Assembly: GCA_016933985.1 (NCBI GenBank)
Contig: JAFGTU010000416.1
Coordinates: 1-5,168 of the forward strand
DNA length: 5,168 bases
Reading direction: 5' to 3'
Origin: Sedimentisphaerales bacterium
Lineage (GTDB): Bacteria; Planctomycetota; Phycisphaerae; Sedimentisphaerales; Anaerobacaceae
Shown here one piece after another: positions 1-5,168 of the stretch. The position numbers and the translations under genes were made by a program. Positions within the stretch are counted from its first letter, which is position 1. Each line of letters begins with the position of its first letter. The notes under the pieces are model-generated. The model saw nothing but the letters and a program-made list of their open reading frames with translations. It made no database searches and had not been told where the DNA came from.

Positions 1-1143
1 ATCCATCTGCTTGATGAACCAACTGTGCAGCTCGTGCGCATCGGCAAGCTTCAATCGCTTCATCTGCGCCTGCATTTCCCCATCGCCAGCCCAAAGCCCC
101 GTATCAGCCTCGTCGCCACCGATATGGATGTCCCTGCCGGGAAACAGCTCGATAACCTCGTTCAGCACGTCCTGCAAAAAGGCAACCGTCTCCGGGCGCG
201 GTGCAATCAGGCCCTTGGTCTTGCCCCACCGCTGCTCGGGCGGCAGCTCGGCCAGATTACCCGTGTCGATGCCCAGCTCCGGATACGCTGCGATTGCCGC
301 CCCGGTGTGGAAAGGCATCTCAATCTCCGGCACAATCGTAATGTGCCGAGCCGTTGCGTAGCGGACCAGCTCCCGAATCTCCGCCTGCGAATAGTGTCCG
401 CCGACGTATTGCCCGTCATCCGTCTTGCGCCCGGAGTAGTCCATCTTCGAGCCGACCTCCGTCAGCCTGGGATATTTCTTGATTTCAATCCGCCAGCCTT
501 CGTTGTCGGTGAAGTGGACTTGCAGCCGGTTGAGCTTGTGCACCGCCATTATGTCAATGAACCATTTGAAGTCCACAACCGGGATGAAGTGCCGCGCAGG
601 ATCGATCAGCAATCCCCGCCAGGCAAATCGCGGGTAATCCATGATCTTCACGCACGGGACCGCCCACTGCACGCCTTCGACCTTCGTTTTACTGAACGCG
701 GCCGCGGGCACAAGTTGTCGGAGCGTCTGGATTCCATAGAACAATCCCGCCGGCTCAGCCGCGCGAAGCTCGATTCGGCCTGGCGAAACGTCAAGCTCGT
801 ACCCTTCATCACCGAGTCGCTTCTTTAGCACCGCATCCAGCGACAGAACAATGCCGTCTCCGTCGGCCCCGTCGCCGACGAGTTCCAAGCGATACCCCAT
901 CGCCGGCGCAAGACAATCAATGAGCTTCTCACCTTCGGCCTTTGCCGCACCAGCGGCGACCACGCGAGTCTCGGAACTGATAAGAAACTGGCCTTCGCCC
1001 GCTTCAACCTTGACCGGATTGGGAATTATGCAGATAGTCGAGCGGACTCGTGCCAAATCCCCCCCTGCCGCAAAAGTGCAACCGTAGCCAAGAATCACGC
1101 CGGACAGAATCAAACCGGTGAAAACACGGGTGTGTCTGTTCAT
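1..1143 (-). CDS. Secreted GH20 beta-N-acetylhexosaminidase (3' end outside window)
   Basis: This is a glycoside hydrolase family 20 enzyme, which removes terminal beta-linked GlcNAc or GalNAc by substrate-assisted catalysis. Reading the minus strand from the ATG at 1143 gives 381 codons without a stop, so the C-terminal part lies outside the window. Residues about 5-26 are a hydrophobic export signal; Cys22 follows Gly-Tyr-Gly, a poor lipobox, so export is likely but lipidation uncertain. Residues about 40-160 match the GH20b N-terminal domain, ending in GLFYGIQTLRQL (133-144). The TIM barrel begins near FAWRGLLIDPARHF, with the substrate-binding Arg184, then HFTDNEGWR (210-218), EIEMPFH (273-279) and HIGGDEA (340-346). 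Asp344-Glu345 is the catalytic pair: Glu is the acid/base and Asp orients the substrate acetamido group. The usual PGH is PFH here. The start is supported by a ribosome binding site 7 bases upstream. It is transcribed divergently from the URO-D-like gene. Family assignment is very secure; the exact substrate is not. Confidence 0.95.
   Translation of the reverse strand, partial: MNRHTRVFTGLILSGVILGYGCTFAAGGDLARVRSTICIIPNPVKVEAGEGQFLISSETRVVAAGAAKAEGEKLIDCLAPAMGYRLELVGDGADGDGIVLSLDAVLKKRLGDEGYELDVSPGRIELRAAEPAGLFYGIQTLRQLVPAAAFSKTKVEGVQWAVPCVKIMDYPRFAWRGLLIDPARHFIPVVDFKWFIDIMAVHKLNRLQVHFTDNEGWRIEIKKYPRLTEVGSKMDYSGRKTDDGQYVGGHYSQAEIRELVRYATARHITIVPEIEMPFHTGAAIAAYPELGIDTGNLAELPPEQRWGKTKGLIAPRPETVAFLQDVLNEVIELFPGRDIHIGGDEADTGLWAGDGEMQAQMKRLKLADAHELHSWFIKQMD
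1105..1117 (+). repeat. 13-bp direct repeat, copy 1 (CAGAATCAAACCG)
   Basis: An exact copy of the 13 bases at 1279-1291. This copy lies inside codons 9-13 of the GH20 gene, within its signal peptide. It may be half of an operator pair spanning the divergent promoter, or chance. Confidence 0.35.
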
Positions 1144-1150
1144 GAGAATA

Positions 1151-1157
1151 TCCTTTT
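1151..1157 (-). promoter_or_regulatory. Shine-Dalgarno of the GH20 gene
   Basis: On the minus strand AAAAGGA lies 7 bases before the ATG at 1143. It fixes that ATG as the start of the hexosaminidase, which also places the signal peptide at the very N-terminus. Confidence 0.75.
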
Positions 1158-1245
1158 ATGCTTGTTGATAAGGCGTTGATTCGCAGCATCCCTGATACCC
1201 GCCAAAGCCGCCCCGGTCAAGCTCAAAATCACGCCTAAACCGCCG

Positions 1246-1274
1246 ACGACAAACGCTGCAATTTATGATATACT
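1246..1274 (+). promoter_or_regulatory. Candidate extended -10 sigma70-type promoter for the URO-D-like gene
   Basis: TATACT at 1269-1274 matches TATAAT at five of six positions and is directly preceded by TGA (TGn, 1266-1268), the extended -10 element. ACGACA at 1246-1251 shares four of six bases with TTGACA, at a 17-base spacing. Transcription would start near 1281, leaving a leader of about 45 bases. This is a by-eye consensus match and has not been scored. Confidence 0.45.
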
Positions 1275-1278
1275 GCAT

Positions 1279-1291
1279 CAGAATCAAACCG
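1279..1291 (+). repeat. 13-bp direct repeat, copy 2 (CAGAATCAAACCG)
   Basis: The second exact copy begins 4 bases after the candidate -10 element, overlapping the expected transcription start of the URO-D-like gene. A bound protein here would block initiation. An inverted 7-base core (TTGATTC) lies between the copies at 1176-1182. Confidence 0.35.
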
Positions 1292-1293
1292 CA

Positions 1294-1329
1294 ATGACCG
1301 CCGGATACAAAATCGAGCGCCAAATATGA
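1294..1329 (+). CDS. Possible 11-codon leader ORF overlapping the URO-D-like start
   Basis: ATG at 1294 opens a reading frame encoding MTAGYKIERQI. Its TGA (1327-1329) overlaps the ATG of the URO-D-like gene (1326-1328) in an ATGA arrangement typical of translational coupling. The downstream gene lacks a clear Shine-Dalgarno, which makes coupling attractive. However, the mini-ORF has no visible ribosome binding site of its own, and short ORFs arise easily by chance. Treat it as a possibility only. Confidence 0.18.
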   Translation: MTAGYKIERQI

Positions 1330-2492
1330 AAATGACCGCACGCCAAAGACTGACCGCTGCCCTGCGAGGCGATCCGGTGGACCGGCCCGCAGTCAACCTC
1401 TACGAAATAGGCGGGCTGGTCATGGACCCGGACGACCCCGATCCTTTCAATATCTATAACGACCCGTCCTGGAGGCCACTGCTGGGCCTGGCCGAGCAAC
1501 GCACCGACCTGATCAGGATGCGAAGCCCCGTCCGAAAGGACTCACATCGAGCCTGGGGCGAAAACCAAAACGACAAAGGCATACGAGACGATTTCTTCAA
1601 GACCGAAACTTTCGAAGAAGATGGCGGGCGGACAACACGAACCACGCTGACCATTGCCGGCAGGACAATGACTTCGACGACCCGCCGGCAGCCTGATCTC
1701 GATACCCTCTGGACGACCGAGCATCTGCTCAAATCAAAAGAAGACCTCCAGGCGTACCTTCAACTGCCCGATGAGGTCTTTGCCGAGACGATTGATATCG
1801 CCCCCCTTCTCGAAGAGGAAACCAAGCTCGGCGAGCGGGGAATTGTTATGGTCGATACCGAAGACCCGATCTGTGCAGCGGCTGTCTTGTTCAGCATGCA
1901 GGATTACCTGGTTACAGCACTAACCGAGCAGAAGCTATTCCATCAATTGCTCGGAAAGCTCGCCCGCCACATTCAGGCCCGCACAGAGCAGGTATCCCGA
2001 CAATTGCCCGGGCGATTATGGCGAATCTACGGTCCCGAATTCGCAACCGAGCCGTATCTGCCACTGCATCTGTTCGACGAATACGTGGTTAGATACACCG
2101 CTCCGATGGTAAGGATGATTAAAAACAACGGCGGCTTCGCACGGATTCATGTCCACGGCAGAATACGAAATGTTCTTCGCTCGATTATCCGGATGGGCGC
2201 CGACGCGATTGACCCAATAGAGCCGCCGCCCCAGGGTGACGTGGAGCTGGCTTATGTCCGCAGCGAGTACGGAAAAGACCTGGTCTTGTTCGGCAACATC
2301 GAGATTGCCGACATCGAAAACACAGAGCCGAACGACTTCGAAAAGATGGTGCGCCAAGTTCTTAAAGACGGGACATGCGGCCAAGGCCGGGGATTTGTGC
2401 TGATGCCCACGGCAAGCCCAATCGGCGGAAAGGTTGCTGACCGGACCATGAAAAACTACGAAACTATCGTCCGCATCGTGGAGAGCTTGTAG
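1326..2492 (+). CDS. Uroporphyrinogen decarboxylase superfamily (MtaA/CmuA-like) protein, function unknown
   Basis: This is a 388-residue cytoplasmic protein with no signal peptide or membrane segment. The N-terminal ARQRLTAALRGDPVDRPAV (5-23) is the entry motif of the URO-D/methylcobamide:CoM methyltransferase superfamily. GADAIDPIEPPPQGD (291-305) and LVLFGNIEI (319-327) are the late barrel strands of the fold. It is not HemE: the N-terminal arginine-rich substrate motif of true uroporphyrinogen decarboxylase is absent. In MtaA-type enzymes zinc is held by His-x-Cys and a Cys near the C-terminus. Here the first site reads His275-Val-His277-Gly, and the late site reads MPTAS (360-364) with no Cys; Cys351 is the only nearby Cys. 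The start is the only ATG/GTG/TTG in frame after the stop at 1266-1268, and no clear Shine-Dalgarno precedes it. It lies 52 bases upstream of the clan-D hydrolase, probably in one operon. Superfamily membership is secure; the substrate and reaction are unknown. Confidence 0.9.
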   Translation: MKMTARQRLTAALRGDPVDRPAVNLYEIGGLVMDPDDPDPFNIYNDPSWRPLLGLAEQRTDLIRMRSPVRKDSHRAWGENQNDKGIRDDFFKTETFEEDGGRTTRTTLTIAGRTMTSTTRRQPDLDTLWTTEHLLKSKEDLQAYLQLPDEVFAETIDIAPLLEEETKLGERGIVMVDTEDPICAAAVLFSMQDYLVTALTEQKLFHQLLGKLARHIQARTEQVSRQLPGRLWRIYGPEFATEPYLPLHLFDEYVVRYTAPMVRMIKNNGGFARIHVHGRIRNVLRSIIRMGADAIDPIEPPPQGDVELAYVRSEYGKDLVLFGNIEIADIENTEPNDFEKMVRQVLKDGTCGQGRGFVLMPTASPIGGKVADRTMKNYETIVRIVESL

Positions 2493-2526
2493 TCATTTCC
2501 CAACCGCAAAGCATCCTGAGCGATTC

Positions 2527-2536
2527 AAAAGGAGAT
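2527..2536 (+). promoter_or_regulatory. Strong Shine-Dalgarno of the clan-D hydrolase gene
   Basis: AAAAGGAGAT ends 8 bases before the ATG at 2545 and is nearly a perfect anti-16S match. It decides the start and contrasts with the missing site of the gene just upstream. The 52-base gap (2493-2544) shows no terminator hairpin, consistent with read-through from the URO-D-like gene. Confidence 0.8.
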
Positions 2537-2544
2537 ACACAACA

Positions 2545-4635
2545 ATGCTGCAAAACGTATCGAACCAGAATGTAGTCCTCAGAGCCTTGCTAAAAACCAC
2601 CGTGATCTCCCTGTTGCCGGCTGTCTTTGTGTACCGCGCAGCGGGCGAGACTGTTCCTGCTGCGCCGCACTTTCCAGGACCCGATCCGGGCCCCGCGCAG
2701 GCCGAGATTGCCGCCGGCACATTCAAGATCGAGAACAACGTCCTTACGCTCAAATGGCAGATAGAGCAAGGCCGGCTCCGCCCGATTGCGGCAGTCGATA
2801 AGCTCGCCAATACGGTGATTAACAATATGGGCGAAGCTTTTTCTGTTACCCTCGAAGACGGCCGCACAATCAAGGCTTCTGACCTCACGATAACGGGCGG
2901 CCCTGAACTCAAATCGGTCGCGGCAAGACCCGATTCCCTCCGCCTCGCCGACCACTACTCCGGCCGGAGTATTGCCGTATTTCTTTCCGATGCCGATGAG
3001 AATTTGAACGTGGAATGGCGGGAGGTCCTGCGGGATGGAGCCAACTACGTCCGCCAGTTCATCACTCTGAAAGCCACCAAAAAGCCGATCACTGTTAAGA
3101 CCGTCACGATGGTGGAGTTGAAATGCCGTGATGCCGAAGTCATCGGCAAAGTGGCCGGCTCGCCCGTCGTCGCCGACGGCATCTTCTTCGCGTGTGAGCA
3201 TCCCAATTCAAAAAGCATCGTCGGCTCGGATGACTCTTCGGGCGGCTCAACAAGCCTCGTTCGGTGCAGCCTCGCTCGCAATATGACGCTCGACCCGGAT
3301 CGTCCGCTCGTTCAGTCGTCGGTGACGGGCGTCGCCCCGCCCGGCCAGATGCGAAGGGCATTCGCCCGATACATCGAGCTTGAACGCCCCAGACCCTTCA
3401 AGCCGTTCCTCCACTATAATTCCTGGTATGATATTGCTTGGGGCGATAGGAAAATGAACGAGGCGCAGTGCCTTGAGGTTATCAGGTTGTTCGGACGGGA
3501 GATGACGGAGAAGCGAAACGTCCCGCTTGATTCTTTCGTATTTGACGACGGCTGGGACGACAATAAAACCCTTTGGGGCTTCCACAAAGGATTCCCACAA
3601 GGTTTTGCCCCGCTTGCCGCTCTTGCCGAGAAGTACGGCTCGGCCGTGGGCGTGTGGCTCTCCCCATGGGGCGGCTACGGACAGGCAAAGGCCGAACGAA
3701 TGGAATACGGGCGGACGCAGGGCTTCGAGGTGAATCCCAACGGCTTTTCACTGGCCGGGCCAAAATACTATGCCCGCTTCCGCGATGTCTGCGCAATGAT
3801 GATCAAAAAGTACCGCGTCAACTACTTCAAATTCGATGGCGTAGGAATCGGCAACGACCGTGACGGCGCCGACGACGAGTTCCTGCCCGATATCGAGGCC
3901 CTGCTCAGACTCTGCGCCGAGCTGCAGCAACTCAGGCCCGATATCTATATCAGCATCACAACCGGAACTTGGCCCTCGCCCTACTGGCTCTTCTACGGGG
4001 ACTCAATCTGGCGCAACGGACTCGACTGCGGCTTCCACGGCGAAGGCACAATGAGGCAGAAGTGGATTACATATCGTGACATGATCACCTATAGAATGAT
4101 CGCCTGCCGGGCCCCGCTATATCCGCTCAATTCGCTCATGGTTCAGGGCATCTGCTATGCGCAGTTAGGCACCGCGACCAGGATGGGTAACGACTTGAAG
4201 GATATAGTCGATGAGATATGGATGCTCTTCGGCTCGGGCACGCAGTTGCAGGAGCTCTACGTTACCCCGCAGATGATGACCGCGCCAATGTGGGACGCCC
4301 TGGCCCAAGCCGCTGCCTGGTCGCGCAGAAATGCCGATGTCCTTGCCGACGTGCATTGGATCGGCGGCGACCCCGGTAATGGGGAGGCATACGGCTACGC
4401 CTCCTGGTCGCCGCGTATGAGCATACTCGTGCTTCGTAACCCCGCCGAAAAGGCGGCCAGTCTCAACATCGATGCCAAAGATGCATTCGAATTACCCCCC
4501 AACGCCCCTACGAGCTACAAGCTTCAAAACTTAGCGAAGAAGGACGACGGCATCACCCTCAAGGCCGGACAGCCGCACACCTTCGCCCTCGCGCCCTTCG
4601 AGGCCCTTGTCTTCGAAGCTCTGCCAGCGAAATAA
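2545..4635 (+). CDS. Secreted clan GH-D-like (GH36/GH27-type) glycoside hydrolase
   Basis: This 696-residue protein resembles alpha-galactosidase/alpha-N-acetylgalactosaminidase-type retaining enzymes. Residues about 1-35 form an export signal: basic Arg13 and Lys17, hydrophobic 18-30, then RAAGE as a likely cleavage region. Residues about 50-285 read as a beta-rich N-terminal domain. The TIM barrel follows: HYNSWYD (290-296), FVFDDGWDD (331-339), GVWLSPWGGYG (369-379) and NYFKFDG (426-432). Asp431 fits the nucleophile of the family's K-[YWF]-D motif. GDSIWRNGLD (485-494) resembles the later acid/base segment, making Asp494 a candidate; the 63-residue spacing from Asp431 is close to that of GH36 enzymes. 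Residues about 610-696 form a small beta domain typical of the C-terminus of such enzymes. It is probably co-transcribed with the URO-D-like gene. Substrate is not resolved: alpha-Gal, alpha-GalNAc or another sugar are possible, and it may belong to a separate, less studied family of the clan. Confidence 0.85.
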   Translation: MLQNVSNQNVVLRALLKTTVISLLPAVFVYRAAGETVPAAPHFPGPDPGPAQAEIAAGTFKIENNVLTLKWQIEQGRLRPIAAVDKLANTVINNMGEAFSVTLEDGRTIKASDLTITGGPELKSVAARPDSLRLADHYSGRSIAVFLSDADENLNVEWREVLRDGANYVRQFITLKATKKPITVKTVTMVELKCRDAEVIGKVAGSPVVADGIFFACEHPNSKSIVGSDDSSGGSTSLVRCSLARNMTLDPDRPLVQSSVTGVAPPGQMRRAFARYIELERPRPFKPFLHYNSWYDIAWGDRKMNEAQCLEVIRLFGREMTEKRNVPLDSFVFDDGWDDNKTLWGFHKGFPQGFAPLAALAEKYGSAVGVWLSPWGGYGQAKAERMEYGRTQGFEVNPNGFSLAGPKYYARFRDVCAMMIKKYRVNYFKFDGVGIGNDRDGADDEFLPDIEALLRLCAELQQLRPDIYISITTGTWPSPYWLFYGDSIWRNGLDCGFHGEGTMRQKWITYRDMITYRMIACRAPLYPLNSLMVQGICYAQLGTATRMGNDLKDIVDEIWMLFGSGTQLQELYVTPQMMTAPMWDALAQAAAWSRRNADVLADVHWIGGDPGNGEAYGYASWSPRMSILVLRNPAEKAASLNIDAKDAFELPPNAPTSYKLQNLAKKDDGITLKAGQPHTFALAPFEALVFEALPAK

Positions 4636-4676
4636 AACACACCGCCGATGCGCCGCCATTTGAGTCGCAGAACTTG
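4636..4676. other. Convergent gap between two genes
   Basis: Only 41 bases separate the stop of the clan-D hydrolase from the stop of the leftward CARDB-like gene. I see no stem-loop followed by a T-run on either strand, so termination signals are absent, atypical or inside the coding ends. Confidence 0.5.
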
Positions 4677-5168
4677 TCAGCGGCTTGAATCAGGGGCAAT
4701 CGCCCGATTGTTGAGCTCATAGATCTCCGTAACCTCCTCTTGCGGATCCAGTAGTATCATCAGCCCCGCAGCCGGATTCACCCGGGCGAATTCGACATTT
4801 ACCAGGCTGGGCTGGAAGTCTCTACACCCCGGCAGCTCAACCGTCCGCCGTGCAATCTCCGAGTGATCGCCGCGCACCAGCGCAACAACCAAATTCTTCA
4901 CGGCTGTGTTGCCGAGATTATGCACGGTCGCCGTCACTGCAATCTTGCCGTCTGCCTTCTTGCCGACCGATATGTCACGGTCCGCAATAGCCGGATCCGG
5001 CAGCACGCCGGCATCGCCAAGCGGCTCGACCAGGCAAAGCTCAACGGCAAATCCCCGCCGAGCCGGCACGTCAACCCAATAAACATCCGCCTTATGACGC
5101 AAGACAAATGATGATGCCTCCCCCCATTGGCATTCTCTCGAATAGCCCTCGCCCTTGCCGATTAGCCC
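4677..5168 (-). CDS. C-terminal part of a CARDB-like extracellular protein (5' end outside window)
   Basis: The minus-strand frame is open from the right edge of the window to the TGA at 4677-4679, giving 163 visible residues of a longer protein. A start could be placed at a TTG at 5102, but the frame continues upstream without a stop and no ribosome binding site supports an internal start, so a truncated longer gene is preferred. Visible residues about 67-155 look like a CARDB/Ig-like beta-sandwich repeat: VTATVHNLGNTAVKNLVVAL (78-97), with the N-x-G-N-x-A turn, and near the end ILLDPQEEVTEIYELNN (138-154), the D-x-x-x-x-V-x-E-x-x-E-x-N-N ending typical of this adhesion-like domain. Such domains usually serve as surface or accessory modules at the end of secreted enzymes or adhesins. 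What lies before it (VYWVDVPARRGFAVELCLVE) was not recognised. It is convergent with the clan-D hydrolase. Confidence 0.75.
   Translation of the reverse strand, partial: GLIGKGEGYSRECQWGEASSFVLRHKADVYWVDVPARRGFAVELCLVEPLGDAGVLPDPAIADRDISVGKKADGKIAVTATVHNLGNTAVKNLVVALVRGDHSEIARRTVELPGCRDFQPSLVNVEFARVNPAAGLMILLDPQEEVTEIYELNNRAIAPDSSR

Larger units (their letters stand above)
1144..1325. other. Divergent intergenic region
   Basis: This 182-base gap separates the GH20 gene (leftward) from the URO-D-like gene (rightward) and must hold the promoters of both. On the plus strand there is a good extended -10 candidate. On the minus strand I see the ribosome binding site but no convincing -35/-10 pair. 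The heptamer GAATCAA occurs at 1281-1287 (plus) and 1176-1182 (minus), with a third copy at 1107-1113 inside the GH20 signal-peptide codons. No hairpin terminator or riboswitch-like structure was recognised. Confidence 0.6.

Noticed and set aside
25..828. A 267-codon open frame on the plus strand
   Set aside because: It is antisense to the GH20 gene, whose minus-strand product carries a full set of family motifs; the plus-strand translation has no recognisable domain and is rich in Arg and Leu, as expected of a shadow frame.
1165..1193. Minus-strand promoter (TATCAA with a 17-base spaced upstream box) for the GH20 gene
   Set aside because: The -35 position reads AGGGAT, which does not match TTGACA, and the -10 match is weak.
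2016..2384. A 122-codon minus-strand frame
   Set aside because: It is antisense to conserved barrel motifs of the URO-D-like gene and has no recognisable content.
1326..2492. Annotation as HemE (uroporphyrinogen decarboxylase, haem synthesis)
   Set aside because: The Arg-rich N-terminal substrate-binding motif of HemE is absent, and the context is glycan degradation rather than tetrapyrrole synthesis.
2590..3201. A 203-codon minus-strand frame
   Set aside because: It is opposite the clan-D hydrolase N-terminal domain, with no ribosome binding site or domain; shadow of a GC-rich coding region.
4636..4676. Bidirectional terminator in the convergent gap
   Set aside because: GC-rich triplets (ccgccg, cgccgcc) suggest pairing, but they are the same repeat in direct orientation, and no T-run follows on either strand.
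4863..5111. An 82-codon plus-strand frame near the right edge
   Set aside because: The minus-strand frame over the same bases encodes a clear CARDB-like domain and continues past the window edge, so this is a shadow.

Overview
The window looks like part of a carbohydrate-degradation locus from a free-living, glycan-eating bacterium. It is moderately GC-rich and densely coded. It holds two secreted glycosidases, a uroporphyrinogen-decarboxylase-like (URO-D/MtaA-like) protein and the C-terminal part of a CARDB-like extracellular protein. This mix, with one strong and one absent Shine-Dalgarno in neighbouring genes, recalls the Planctomycetota/Verrucomicrobiota/Lentisphaerota group, perhaps an anaerobic Phycisphaerae-type planctomycete. 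The taxonomic guess is inference only; no rRNA or marker gene is present.

Layout: (1) 1-1143, minus strand: N-terminal 381 codons of a GH20 beta-N-acetylhexosaminidase, cut by the window's left edge. (2) 1144-1325: a divergent intergenic region with a candidate extended -10 promoter for the plus strand, a GH20 ribosome binding site and a repeated GAATCAA-type motif. (3) 1326-2492, plus: a URO-D superfamily protein whose expected Zn/thiol motif is changed. (4) 2545-4635, plus: a secreted clan GH-D-like (GH36/GH27-type) glycoside hydrolase with an intact candidate nucleophile. (5) 4677-5168, minus: the C-terminal 163 residues of a CARDB-like protein, cut by the right edge and convergent with the hydrolase.

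How they may work together: the GH20 enzyme would remove terminal beta-linked GlcNAc/GalNAc, and the clan-D enzyme alpha-linked Gal, GalNAc or a related sugar, both outside the cytoplasm. The URO-D-like protein has no signal peptide and sits 52 bases upstream of the clan-D gene on the same strand, so the two are probably co-transcribed. Its link to sugar metabolism is not explained by known chemistry and is the most interesting point of the window. No mobile element, CRISPR array, tRNA or rRNA was seen.
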